Assembly (NCBI GenBank): GCA_963922205.1
Contig: CAWUHX010000061.1
Location: 1,263,597 to 1,327,596, forward strand
Length of the DNA stretch: 64,000 bases
Direction of reading: 5' to 3'
DNA from: Romanomermis culicivorax
Lineage: Eukaryota; Nematoda; Enoplea; Mermithida; Mermithidae
Shown: positions 11,635 to 23,033 of the stretch, piece by piece
How the letters are laid out: every line of letters begins with the position of its first letter
How positions within the stretch are numbered: position 1 is the first letter of the stretch
Made by a program: the position numbers and the translations under genes
Notes under the pieces: model-generated
The model's database searches: none
What the model was told of the DNA's origin: nothing
The model's input: only the letters and a program-made list of their open reading frames with translations

Positions 11635-12226
11635 ATAAGTTTTATTCATGAAAATTAACTGCTCATCAAATGACTGTTCAAACTCAAAGATTACATACTG
11701 GAAAAAGCTGGCATTGTTGAAAAACCTTGTTGACATTGACCACAATGTTTATTTTTTCCTATTATATCCTTTTCCATATTAAAAAACATGCTTCAGCTTA
11801 TTCTGCCACCCTGTTACAAAAGTAACACGGTGGTAACACGGTGTTGGCTAACACAGACTTAACACGCTATTGTGAATAGGAGGTGATACTTCACACGGTG
11901 TTAGCTCGATCGCCGTGTTAGCCAACACGGTGTTGAGTCCTAACACGGTGTTGACTTAACTTAACACGCGATTGTGAATATGGGCCTTAGGATACAGCAG
12001 GCTCTTCCAATTCTTCTTCCCTTGTTGAGGCTCTTCCAAATGAAGTTATTAGTTAAAACCATTTAAAACGCATATAATGCATTTTTGACATCTCACAAAT
12101 TTTGACCAATCAACAAGGGGGCGGTAATTTCATCCAATCAAAAGAGGGCTAACACTTCGTCCCTAATGCTTAGTTACAGAGGCAAGCTTTTTTTGCTTAC
12201 AGCAACCAAATTTCGGGCTGTGCAAC

Positions 12227-12384
12227 CACTGTTTTTTTCCACGAACTTTTTTCCACAAATGTGGGAAGGGGTCAAATTTTTTTCCCCATGTTGGAAAAAA
12301 ATTTTTTTCGTCTTAAAATCCTCGTTTTTTTCACTTGAAAATGCTCATAAACGCTTTATTTAAGTGTTTTTGAGCTGTTTAAAG
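12227..12384. mobile_element. Left end of a CACTG-T(n) hAT-like element, interrupted
   Basis: CACTGTTTTTTTCCACGAAC and the next 150 bp match the inverted right end of the 3890-4927 element. It is broken at 12385 by the next element, and its other end was not identified. Confidence 0.65.
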
Positions 12385-14444
12385 CACCGTTTTTTTCCTC
12401 GAAGATTTTTTCCACGTGAGAACCGAACCCAAAATTTTTTTCCTCATTTTCCAAAAATTTTCCACGTTTTAAAAACGTTTATAATGTGCCTACGGATATT
12501 GTTTCATGCATTTTGGGAGCATTACCCAAGCACCGTTTTTTTTCCTCGAAGATTTTTTCCACATGAGAACCGGACCCAAAATTTTTTTCCTCATTTTCTA
12601 AAAATTTTCAACATTTTTAAAAACGTTTATAATGTGCCTACGGATGCTTTTTTATGCATTTTAGGAGCCTACCCAAGCATTTTGATGCTTTTGGATTCAG
12701 AAACCTGCAAAAATTTGGAAAAATTGAGAAAATTCTCGTTATGTTAGTCAAAATGAGCTAATGAAGATCATATTGGTGTTCTACAGGAGCAGAGAGAGCA
12801 TACATGCACGCAGGGTATGGACAGGGTATGGATTTACCCTACCCTAAAAAATTTGGCAGAAGTTTACTATAGGCCAAAAATTTGGCAAAACTTTACTATA
12901 GGCCTAAAATTTGGCAATGTAAAACGCAACAAACATTAAGAATATTCTTGTAAAAAATTTGTTCAAGCCTCTTGATGGACAGCTTTTAGGGCAAAAAATC
13001 AAATTTGGTCAAAACATTGTTTTGAATTTACATGAATTTTGTGCACAAAGTGAAAATTTTTGTATAAATAACCCAGTATTGCCCAAAATCACACATGATT
13101 TAAAATTATCTACTGACAGCATTTATCAAAAACTTCAGTCTACAGAATTTTAAAATGTGCAATCGTAGTGATTGTAAATCAAGAGCGAAGAAAGTGCAAT
13201 TTTTAATGGAAAGAATAAATGATATGGCAAATTTGTTAATACTGCTGGTAAAATTTCTAACTAACAAGCCGATACAAAAATATTTTCATTTTTAAAATAT
13301 TGTGCTTGATGGTAAATAGACATAATTTTCATTTTCAGTTTCCTCCAAATCTATTTCATTTGGTCGCTTCTTCTTTTGGGCTGTGGGATCATCAGTTTTT
13401 GTTCGGACCAATTTTTAAAAAACATTGTTTGTATTCCAGTTATGCTGTCGTCACAAGTTTATTTACCACATATAATTTGAAAAGATTAGATTACATGAAA
13501 AATGATCAATGAGTTTATTATTGACGTCAGCAACCAACCAACTTTGTCAAGTTATTATTCATACGAAAGCAATAAAATTTCATTTTAAAGTAAAAAAATT
13601 ACTATACACCAGTTTTCTGGAAAAAAATTACTATATGACCAATTTTGGTCATTTTCCATACCCTGCGACCCCTGACCGTGTGCATGTATGAGAGAGAGCA
13701 TTTTAGCGTCAGAGTTGTCATGAATTTATCCTTCATTAATATTTCTGTGGTTCCAATTAGGATTATCCAATTTCATTTAATTTTTGTCCCGGCGCGGAGC
13801 GCCGGAAAATTTTTTCGATTTACACTTTCTGAAACGCTGGAAATTGAACCTTCACAACGTTGTGAAATAAATTAAAATCCGATATATGAAGTATAAATTG
13901 TTCCCCATTCCGGCGCGCAGCGCCGGAAAAATTTTTCAGTTTTTATATTCTAAAACGCTCGAAAATAAATCTCTTTAATGGATATTCGTGAATAGATGTT
14001 CTAAAATCACAGTCTAGAATGATGTCTTCAATTTGCATTTTCAATGAACCCAAAAGTTCATGTTTAAAATGTTGGAAAAATTCCGAGCATCGAGAGAAAA
14101 AATTGAGAGAATTGATGAAAAATTGTTTTTTTCAGTGAAATACTGACTGTTGACGACTAGAAAATGAGATGAGCTAACTTGATTGATAGAAACTGTAGAT
14201 AATTAATTAGTTAGTGGAAGTAGATATGCTGACGGCCGCGCCCGATAGAAAATAATGAATATTATACCACTGATTCGCGCCGGAAAATTTTGAGATTTTG
14301 ACCTTTTAAAGTCCACCCAAATGCATCTTTTCGATTTTGAAAGCCCCAAATTTTTTTCCGCAATGAGAACTATACCCAAAATTTTTTCCCTCATTTCCAA
14401 ATTTTTTTCCTCAAAAGACCCCATTTGAGGAACAAAAAACGGTG
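12385..14444. mobile_element. hAT-like element, CACCG-T(n)-CCTC family
   Basis: Ends CACCGTTTTTTTCCTC and GAGGAACAAAAAACGGTG with perfect TSD GTTTAAAG at 12377-12384 and 14445-14452. The terminal 150 bp is duplicated in tandem at the left (a second CACCG at about 12531). Contains GNA hairpins at 13789-13805 and 13910-13926 and a nested element at 12799-13690. Confidence 0.87.
12799..13690. mobile_element. hAT-like element, CATACATGCAC family
   Basis: Ends CATACATGCACGCAGGG and GACCGTGTGCATGTATG, flanked by AGAGAGAG at 12791-12798 and 13691-13698 (low-complexity, so less decisive). Contains a 64-codon frame at 12959-13153 (Gly-Gln-Asn-Ile-Val-Leu-Asn-Leu-His-Glu-Phe-Cys), possibly a transposase crumb. 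A shorter inverted copy is at 33349-33702. Confidence 0.75.
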
Positions 14445-15406
14445 GTTTAAAGCGTTCTTATAATCATTCTTCTAAAAAATTATACTCAAATTCTGTATTC
14501 ATAAATCGTAATTTCTAAAAATTTATCTTTCGAAAATTTTTTAATCATTAATTTGTTCGTAACCTTTCATAAATTTGGCCGAAAAGCTATCAGTCGGAAA
14601 GCAACCAATTTTTTTCTGCCAAGTTGCGCAGTGAAACTTGAGGCCTGACTGCCCTTTGATTAGGTTATAGGCTTTTCTGTCCGGAGATGCATTTTTATGT
14701 GTTCTAAAATGGAAAAAAGTAAAAAATTTTCAATTCATTCTTATATTTTTTATATTATTCTGGTGCGCGGTTAGAAAATGGCATTCTAGTTAGTGCTTAT
14801 TGGTTCTAATTATCAACATATTATGATTAAATGATTGATCCTCTATTGTTTTTTACGAATTTGATGAAAACTAACATTTTTCTCGGTCATTTTCAAAAAA
14901 ATTTTTGCGATCTTCATAAAAATTTTGACTTTCCTGTGATTGAAAAATTTTGGGTGTAAGGCAGTGCTACAAATTTTTGCCGGTTGAAAGATCGAAATTC
15001 GTGGTCGCTTGCCTAGTTTTTTAATTTCAGTTTGTCCGACTGGAAATTCATTAAATTCACTGAGAGATCAAACCACCTTCTGTCTGGGAAATAAAAGGTA
15101 GAGAGATTCATCTTCCAACGTTCTAGAATATCACAAATCAGAAAAAATTTTCGGCGCTACGCGCCGAACACATTACTCTAGTCTCGTCATATAAATCTTT
15201 TCATTTTCTCTCCAAAACTCAGAAAATTGGGTTTTAATTCCTATACAACCGACGCGGATCGAATGAAATACAAGAAAACTAATTTGCGATGGTTTTCCGC
15301 TAAATTCAAGCAAATTTATCGATCTTAGAGTGAGCAACCAAAATTTTTCCCCAAGTTGCACATTGCAACCTGGCTTGTGCGAAAAAACCCTGATAGTAGG
15401 TCCCAG
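14445..15406. repeat. Copy of the 'GTGCGCGGTT' interspersed repeat
   Basis: About 14760-15380 matches 16650-17250, 21285-21720 and 56815-57680: GTGCGCGGTTgGAAAATG near the start, CGACTGgAAATTCATTgAATTCACTGA in the middle, a GNA-type hairpin (15152-15166) and CCAAGTTGCACAt near the end. No coding frame. Confidence 0.65.
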
Positions 15407-16430
15407 CAGAGGTCCCCAAGGTCGAAAATTTAGGTAGGGGTAAAATCGTAAATTTTAACGATAGTACTTGAAATATGCCGTGACCTTTTTTTTGCTCCCA
15501 ACTTTTTGCCATGGAGGGGGGAGTTGTAGTACTCTAACCAAATAGAACTTACATAAATGAATAATGCCCTACTTTATGCTTTTTACAGTCAAAAAACATT
15601 TACTGGTTCAACTCCATTTTCCTGGTCCCAATCCTGCAACTTTAATGCACTAATTATACGTACAGAATAGTCACACTTTGAAGACTGTTGTGCCAACTGA
15701 TTCCTGCACATTTCAAAAATCGGGCACAACATACGTTTGGAAACATTGTTTCAACCAGCATCTTCAGCAGTATGGGCTTATCCCATCGCTGATTAGGCTT
15801 GGAACAGTGCTTCCAATTGAAAGTCCTGATGCTGAATGTGACTTCAGTATTATTAATCCCATTAGACTATGAACTACGAGTTTGAAACCAATACCACTTC
15901 TGATCCACGTCAACAGACCTCACATGTCTCAACTCATAGCAGGAAAGTATGCCACAGCTTGGGTAACCATACGCGCACAGAAGACCCAATGCAGAAGCGG
16001 AGAAAAGGAAAGAAGAGCATGAAGAGGCAGAATTTTAAGAACATAATGTTTTTCTTCCCAAGGGGCGATTTTTTGATTAATCACATATACATAAGTCATT
16101 ATTTCATCTCCCAATTATATTTATAATGATTTCCTACAAGTAGTATATATTAATGTACTGATATCCTTTCCTAAAAATCGCTATGTGGCACAGAAGTTGC
16201 ATACTTTCCCATTATCATTTGCTCAGTAAATGTGTCAAAAAGAGCAGTGAGTAATTCCTCAGAATCACACATTCTGCAATTTTTCTCGAATTAGTATAAC
16301 CTACTGGGGAGAGGATGAAGTCTACCAAAATTTTTTGGTATAGTGAGCTGTTTTTATGGGGGTAGTAAATGAATTTTCAAATCTAAGACGGGGGTAATAC
16401 CCCCCCATACCCCCCCTATGGGGTGCTCTG
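15407..16430. mobile_element. hAT element, CAGA-CCCC family, with transposase remnant
   Basis: Ends CAGAGGTCCCCAAGGTC and TATGGGGTGCTCTG with perfect 8-bp TSD GGTCCCAG at 15399-15406 and 16431-16438. It carries a hAT dimerisation-domain fragment at 15678-16010, which ties this short-element family to hAT. Confidence 0.9.
15678..16010 (+). pseudogene. hAT transposase C-terminal (dimerisation) fragment, frameshifted
   Basis: Frame 15678-15872 reads Leu-Gly-Thr-Val-Leu-Pro-Ile-Glu-Ser-Pro-Asp-Ala-Glu-Cys-Asp-Phe-Ser-Ile-Ile-Asn. This fits the hAT C-terminal signature L-P-I-x-S-A-x-A-E-R-x-F-S-x-x-N. After a stop and a frame change the sequence continues Gly-Lys-Tyr-Ala-Thr-Ala-Trp-Val-Thr and a basic tail, as in several hAT proteins. 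Catalytic parts are absent. Confidence 0.68.
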
Positions 16431-16649
16431 GGTCCCAGCATAGTTTTTTCCTCAATCGACCATTTTTGTGGAATTTTTTTATAATTGAGGAAAATTTGTT
16501 TATACTTAGGCACCGATTTGGGCAAAAATTTCTTGATGGTTTCCTGTTCGGAGGTGCATTTTACGCGTCATAAACTGAAAATTGTTGAAATTTTGCGGCG
16601 CTCCGCGCCGGATTTTGATTTTTAAATTAGTATTCTATATTATTCCAGT

Positions 16650-17250
16650 GCGCGGTTGGAATATGTCATTCTAGCTAATGCCTTAGCTTTCAATTACCAA
16701 GATGCTATGGATAAATGTTCGATCCTGTGTCATTTTTTTGAGAATTTGACGAAAAGCTATATTTTTCTCGGTTATTTTCCCATAATCTTTTCAAGGTCTT
16801 TAGAAACATTTTGACATTTGTGTCATTAAAACATTTTGAGTCCAAGTGTGAATTCTTGCTGGTTGAAGAATCAAAATTCTTGGTTGCTTTCCTAGTTTTT
16901 GAATTGCAATCTGCCCGACTGAAAATTCATTGAATTCACTGAAAAATTAAACGTTCTGTCTAGGAAATAAAAGTTGAAAAGGTTCATTTTCCAACCTTCT
17001 AGAATATCAAAATCCCAGAAAAATTTTCGGTGCTAGACGCCGAACATGTTACTCATACCAATCTTTTCATTTTCTCTTCAAAACTCTGAAAATTTGGTTT
17101 TAAGAGCCTAAAGCCGACGCGAATTGAATGAAATAGAAGAAAACTAGCTTTTGGTGGGTTTTCCGATAAAATTAAGCTAGTTTATAGATTTTAGAGTGAA
17201 CAACCAAAAATTTATCTGTGCAACCAAAATTTCCCCCCAAGTTGCACATT
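16650..17250. repeat. Second copy of the 'GTGCGCGGTT' interspersed repeat
   Basis: Follows the GNA hairpin at 16596-16611. Shares order and wording with 14760-15380 through to CCAAGTTGCACATTTG, then is broken by a CATACCTGTA MITE at 17261. Confidence 0.65.
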
Positions 17251-17260
17251 TGAACTTGGC

Positions 17261-17355
17261 CATACCTGTAAGAGGTCCGACCAGTTGGGGGGGGGGGGGG
17301 AGGTAAACCCAAAATTTTGGGGTGGGGGTCCCAACATTTCCAAAATTTTCCACTT
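17261..17355. mobile_element. Truncated CATACCTGTA poly-G MITE (left end only)
   Basis: CATACCTGTAAGAGGTCCGAC, the poly-G run and AACCCAAAATTTTGGGG match the copy at 5277. No right end or TSD. Confidence 0.8.
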
Positions 17356-17929
17356 ACTTCGAGTTCAGAATCGTGTCCAGCATCATGGAAAACCTCAAAA
17401 ATGGATTTTTCATTAAAAATGAGGAAATAGGGGTACCGTAAACTTGAATTATTCCAACATTTTATTATTACGTTTGTTACTCAGCTCTCGGTTCTATATA
17501 GTGTGTTACAATATATTTCGTGTATAGCACCCGTACAGTTTATGTTTCATCAAAATAAAGTGCCATGATTCATCATGACAGGCCTTGATATAAGTACACG
17601 TCGGAATCGGATGAACCCTCTGAACTGTAATCAAGCTACATTTCACGTGCAGTAGATCATGCTTTAAAATGAATTTTGACAACTTACAAGTGTTTAGCAA
17701 TTGAATTGAATTTTCTTCAAGTGATTTCTGGTTGAGGAATATGACTTTAATCCAATCCTCATCAGTTTCATTCCCATATCTTCAACGCCAGGCTATTTCT
17801 AAAAGCCTGACTTTAATAAACGTTCTTACCAGCTCGAATATAACTCTTTTGGTAGCTTGTCACTTTGTTAAAAATTTTTGCAAAAAAAATTTTCGAAAAA
17901 ATAAATCAATATTTTTGTAGAAATGATAA

Positions 17930-18680
17930 TCAGGCCCACTTTGAACCCATTGAAGACAATAAACCTTATGCTTTGGTATCCTTACTAGATCCTCGGTTTA
18001 AAAAGAAGATTGGATTGAAATTTGAAACGATACACATATTTATCATACAAACCAAAATTAAATAATTTGGGGTTTCCGTGATCCTCAAACAACGACAGAG
18101 CTGAACTAGCTTTGGTTAGAACGGTTGTTGATCAAAAACAGCAAAATCAATGCTTGACTGAAAAATGATCCAAAAATTGAATAAATCTTCAAACTCAACA
18201 TCTTAACTTTCTCAGTATGCCACAATTAATAATAATGTAAATAATTCAAGCATTTACACAAAACTGACAAATTTCAGGCGCTATTTAGCCATTGCAAGTT
18301 TATCTGAAGATGAGGTGGAGCCCAGAAAATGTGAAATGTCAACATATGAGCAAGCAAAAGCCATCGTTTTGGAATACATTGCTAGACTTTGATTCTTCGC
18401 TACTAGAATATGGCAAGAAAAATGCCGCAACAAAACCAGAATTAGATCGTGAGTGAAAATAATGTGCAGTTTCATTATGAAAAAAATTTTCTTTAGCTTG
18501 CCAAGAAATTTTTATCAGCTCCAATTGGGTCAGTGGCTAGTGAACAATCATTTGAAAAAGCTAAAGATGTTACAAGTGGAAAAAGATCTCGTTTATTGCC
18601 AAAAATATGCAAATGATTTTATTCTTGAAGCATAATCTACGTGCCATGGGATTCAATAGTGAAACTTAGAAAAACATAGA
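17930..18680 (+). pseudogene. hAT transposase relic (DPRFK block and dimerisation domain)
   Basis: 17940-18065 encodes Tyr-Ala-Leu-Val-Ser-Leu-Leu-Asp-Pro-Arg-Phe-Lys-Lys-Lys, the A-x-L-L-D-P-R-F-K block of hAT transposases. 18495-18612 encodes Lys-Phe-Leu-Ser-Ala-Pro-Ile-Gly-Ser-Val-Ala-Ser-Glu-Gln-Ser-Phe-Glu-Lys-Ala, then Gly-Lys-Arg-Ser-Arg-Leu-Leu-Pro-Lys, the dimerisation domain, ending in a stop. A frame change then continues Leu-Lys-His-Asn-Leu-Arg-Ala-Met-Gly-Phe. Intervening stops show decay. Confidence 0.82.
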
Positions 18681-18881
18681 AGCTGAAGTTGAACTCATCA
18701 CTCAAAGTGAAGATAATACAAGAGATAAAACTTTGTGAATAATTCATAATAATTTCAAATTTATCACAGTGTAGCAACTTCAAGTTGCATTTTGTACATG
18801 CTACAGCCGATGCATTGGCTGATGGCAAATTTTTGGCCATCGGTTCATCTCTATTTCCGACCGAAAATGATCAATGTCGAT

Positions 18882-19066
18882 CAGGCCTGTAGCCAGAGAT
18901 TTTTTTCAGGGAGGAGGCCACGCATTTTTTTCACTCAATTTACTGTAAAATTGACATTTCTGACTGGACTTCTTTCTTGAGAAAAAACCAAAAGTTTTTT
19001 GCTTTTTTTGACACTTGAAAAATTTCGGGGGGCCATGACCCCTGACCCCCCTTGCCCACAGGCCTG
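18882..19066. mobile_element. Short hAT-like MITE, CAGGCCTG family
   Basis: Ends CAGGCCTGTAGCCAGAG and TTGCCCACAGGCCTG with perfect TSD ATGTCGAT at 18874-18881 and 19067-19074. 185 bp, noncoding. Confidence 0.9.
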
Positions 19067-19815
19067 ATGTCGATAATACTACCGCCCATGTTTTAAGTTC
19101 TCGATATCTATAACCATCCAGTAAACCGGAAATCGAGGAAAACTTTCTATTTTTCGATTGATAAGTGAACAAATTTTAGTTTTGTAAACCAAAATTGATC
19201 CGAAACTTGAAAGTGTATTTCGTCAACCCTACGCGCCGAAATAAGTACTCCGCAACATTTATAAAACAAATAATTAATGATGAGCGTGTTTTTACGCATT
19301 TGTAGCACTTGCTGGCAAAAGTTTTTTCTATTAATAAAAAGTCATGGATTTCTACCAAATTTTTTCCTGTTAACTTGTCAAAAAAACCGGTTCATTATAT
19401 ATTTATATCTGAACGTCATTCTAGAGACTAAAAAACTAAACCTTAGGTCTTGGAATAAATTTGTAAAATATTCATTTTCCACAGGGTTCATACACAACCT
19501 GGAAAACCTTGAAAACACAGGGAATTTTTTCAGGTCTTGAAAACCTGGAAAACACAAGGAATTTTGTGGAAAAATGAATATTTTGTTTTGTAAAGTACAG
19601 CAAAATCGTCAAATTTTTTCGCTGCGCTACGGCGAGTTTTCTTATTCAACTAATGCTCATTGAAAGTGAAACTGCTTAAAATCATCGAGTATTTGAGATC
19701 GCTTTTTTAGTTTTTCAACTTTAACTTTTAATTTAGCCTTTAAATTATTATGCCAAAGTCAACGTTTCAATTGGATTGTAAGGGTAATGTTCGAGAAAAC
19801 ATTCAAACTCCTCAT

Positions 19816-20965
19816 CAGGGCCGTGCGCAGGATTTTTTCATGGGGGGGGGGGGGGCGGACACCGTTTTTTCCTCGAAGATTTTTTCCACATGAGAACCGG
19901 ACTCAAAATTTTTTTAATTTTCCAAAAAATTTCCCCATTTTTAAAAACGTTTAAAATGTGGCTACGGATGCTTTTTTATGCATTTTAGGAGCATACCCAA
20001 GCATTTTGTTGTATTTGTAGTCAGAAACCTGCAAAAATGAGCAAAATTGAGAAAATTCTGGTTATGTTAGTCAAAATGAGCTCATGGAGAATATATTGGT
20101 GTTCTATACGAGCGGATAAAGTAAGTTGACGATAGAGTTCTCATGAATTTATCCCCTATCAACATTTCTGTGAATCCTATTAGAATTATCTAATTTTATT
20201 TAGCTCATGTCCGGCGCGGAGCGCCGGAAAGATTTTTGGATTTTCACTTTCAAAAACGCTGGAAAATGAACCTTCATAACGTTGGGGAATAAATGAAAAT
20301 CAGACGGATGAAGTGTAATTTGCTCCCCATTCCGGCGCGTAGCACCGGAAAAAATTTCGGGTTTTTATATTCTAAAACGCTGAAAAATAAATCTCTCCAA
20401 CAGATAATTCGTGAACAAAAGTTTTAAAATCGCAGTCTAGAATGATGTCTTCAATTTTCACTTTCAATAAACGCAAAAATTCAGATTGCAAACGTTTAAA
20501 AAATTCCAATCATCGAGAGAAAAAATTGAGAGAATTGATGAAAAATCTCTCTTTTCGGCAACATAATTGACTGTAAACGATTAGAAAATGAAACGAGCTA
20601 GCTTGATTGATAGAAACTATTGAGCATTAATTAGTAAGTCGAAGTAGATATGCTAACGGCAGCGCCTGCTAGAATCATTATACCCATGACCGGCGCGAAG
20701 CGCCGGAAAATTTTGAGATTTTGACCTTGAGTCCACCGAAACGCATCTTTTCGGTTTAGAGTTCCCTAAAATTTTTTCCACAATGAGAACCATACCCAAA
20801 ATTTTTTTCCTCAAAAGACCCCATTTAAGGGAAAAAAAACGGTGGGGCGGACTAGATTTTTTCACTGAATAGGCCCAGAAAACGTTGATCTCACGCGGAT
20901 ATACTGTGTGCATACTGCCTCAATGGGGGGGGGGGGGGCGGCCGCCCCCCTTGTGCACGGCCCTG
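19816..20965. mobile_element. hAT-like element, CAGGGCCGTGC family
   Basis: Ends CAGGGCCGTGCGCAGG and TTGTGCACGGCCCTG with perfect TSD CTCCTCAT at 19808-19815 and 20966-20973. Poly-G/C blocks near both ends. Hosts the CACCG element 19860-20844. Confidence 0.92.
19860..20844. mobile_element. hAT-like element, CACCG-T(n)-CCTC family
   Basis: Ends CACCGTTTTTTCCTC and AAAAAAAACGGTG sit in a duplicated G-rich target (GGGGCGGAC on both sides, phase ambiguous by one base). Contains three hairpins at 20211, 20332 and 20690. The interior matches the 12385-14444 copy. Confidence 0.83.
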
Positions 20966-22171
20966 CTCCTCATTTATGCCAGAAAATTGGAAACTAATGA
21001 ACAAAATGTTTTCGGTCATATGTAGAGCATTCATATTTCCGAGCAAAAAAATCGAGTCTGGTCAGGATTTTTAGGCCAATTAGGAGCCATGGCTTCTAAA
21101 AATTATTATTGACTCTTAAAAATTTAGGGTCACAAGCCAACATGGCTTGAAAAAATTAGAGCCTAACGACCGTTTTGATTAGGTGAGTTTCCTGTTCAGA
21201 GATCCAAGCGTTTTTAAGAAAACATCGAAAATTTCCCGGCGCTTCGCGCCGGATTTCAAATCACTTATGATTCTTGTTATTATTTCTTTTGTGCGGTTGG
21301 AAAATGTCAGCCTAGCTTACGCTGGCTTATAGCTTTTAAACATCAGCATGTTATTGATGATTGTTTGACCTTGTATTGTTTTTTCACATATTTGACTAAA
21401 ACCTATAGATTTTTTTAGATTATTTTCACAAAATCGTTTTGTGGTCCTTTAGAATTTTCGACTTTCGTAAAGATAACTTTTTGCATTCGAAAAATGATTT
21501 AGCGTGGAACAATACCGGAGGTTCTTCTGTCTGAAAAAGCCATTTAATCCATTGCTGCTTGCCTAATTTTTGAATTTTAGTTGAAAACATGTTGAATTCA
21601 CTAAAAAATTAGACTTTTCAGGCAGGAAATAGATATTAAAAATATTCATTTTCCAACGCTGTAGAATATCAAAATCCAAATTTTTTTCCGATGCTCAGCA
21701 CCGGCATTAATTACCAATATCCGAATCCGGAGTAAAATATCTATCACACTTTTGTATGGTTTATATGTTTGAAAACAATCACAAATAATTATGATTGGTA
21801 AATTACTGGCTCTTGATATACGTAGATGTTAAAAAAATGTTTTAACGCTTCCGCCAATCAAATAGTGAAAAGATCAGGATTGATCATCGATAGCTGCATA
21901 AGAATGTGCTGAAAAATTAATTTTCCAACGTTTTAGAGGCTTCGGAATAAAAATTTTTCGGCGCTATGTTGCGCAATAATTTGAAATAAATTTTTTGATT
22001 TAGTACTCTATTTTTGATGATACTTTAGCTCACATATGTTTCTATTATTCAGTATTTTTCTTCAGGATAGTGTATTTCATCATTATAAAAACCTGGAAAA
22101 ACTTCATTTGTCAACGTGGAAAACCTGGAAAACACAGAGAATTTTTTTCTCCAACTTTGTATGAACCCTGT

Positions 22172-22533
22172 TTCCAGATTTCTAGAGATAGTGCTTCACA
22201 CTTTGAAAATCTTAGCACCCGGGTACCCAGCATTCAAAGTCCCGGATGCTATATGTCGGCGCGTTAAAAGTCAGTGAATGAACGCATTTCCTGAAAATTT
22301 TAAGAAAAACTCATCCTTGCGAAATGCTGAGAAAAAAGTTGGGGCAGAATAATAGCAGTTTATTCAAGCGAACATTACACTGTCAGGCAAATCGTATTGG
22401 CCTTTCGTCGGGTTAAACGCAAGGCTGAAAACTTCGATGAAATTAATGTGCTTTTTGGAAAGGTTCACTCGTTTTCAGGGCCGTGAAGAATTTTTTTACA
22501 GGTTATACACTAACTCGTCACGCAAGCCTGTTT
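22172..22533 (+). promoter_or_regulatory. Upstream region and possible 5' UTR of the TMD0-PTP gene
   Basis: The 360 bp between the transposon end and the ATG are free of recognised repeats. Two acceptor-like sequences, TTTTCAG ending at 22478 and T-run ACAG ending at 22501, precede the ATG. They could be cis 3' splice sites or trans-splice acceptors if the species uses a spliced leader. No TATA box is claimed. Confidence 0.35.
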
Positions 22534-23033
22534 ATGGCCCAATATTGTCCACCGAATGTGACCCTGGCCACAATTTGGGTGGAAAGGGCTTTTTCCCCAT
22601 GTTTTGTTGATACGATCGCGTCCTGTATTCTATTTTTCCTGATGTGCGTCCCCGCGTCCGCCGAATTGCACATGTACAGGATCTACGGTTCAAAAATTCA
22701 ATCGGCTTGGCTACGACCGCGCCCTAAACTTTGGATTTTACAAATTTTCTGCACTTCCACGCTAATTTGTTTGCCGTTAATTTTGTGCCTGTTTAAATTT
22801 TGGATAAACGACGGCATATTTTACGGTTATACTTTATTATCGACGCTATTTTACGTTTACGCCTGGCTCATTAGCTTAATTTTGTTGATAATCGAACGTA
22901 ATTACGATTTACCGGCCACGCCAGGCGTCGGTCATTCAATTCTACTGAACGTTTTTTGGGCGCTAGCCATGACGGCAGATTTGATGTACTTTGTAAATTT
23001 CAACGGCAAGCAGTGGTATTTAATTCTTCATAA
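22534..23033 (+). CDS. Exon 1 of the TMD0-PTP gene: start codon and helices 1-4
   Basis: ATG at 22534 is chosen because the residues after it match the family start: a Cys at 5, an N-V-T sequon at 8-10 and Ser-Pro-Cys at 21-23 entering helix 1. An acceptor-like T-run plus ACAG ends at 22501, 33 bases upstream, and a second TTTTCAG ends at 22478. Either could be a cis or trans 3' splice site for the 5' UTR. Hydrophobic helices lie at about residues 23-42, 62-83, 95-115 and 128-150. The donor GTGAGTAT at 23034 leaves phase 2. Codon use is regular and there is no internal stop. Confidence 0.85.

Larger units (their letters stand above)
8794..11986. mobile_element. PIF/Harbinger element with three hAT-like insertions, TSD TTA
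   Basis: Inverted ends GGCCCGTATTCACAATC and GATTGTGAATATGGGCC are flanked by TTA (8791-8793 and 11987-11989). Subterminal GTTAACACGG phrases line both ends, and a second terminus-like copy lies at 10118. It holds an N-terminal Harbinger transposase fragment at 10246-10485. Nested insertions: 8837-10073 (itself carrying 8849-9867) and 10490-11634. Confidence 0.88.
19484..22171. mobile_element. hAT-like element, CAGGGTTCATAC family, with nested hATs
   Basis: Ends CAGGGTTCATACACAACC and TTGTATGAACCCTG. Subterminal ACCTGGAAAACaCA phrases at both ends (19497-19555 and 22090-22135). Flanks TTTCCACA and TTTCCAGA overlap the ends by a base or two, so boundaries are approximate. Contains 19816-20965 and a 'GTGCGCGGTT' repeat copy at 21240-21720. 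Confidence 0.7.
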
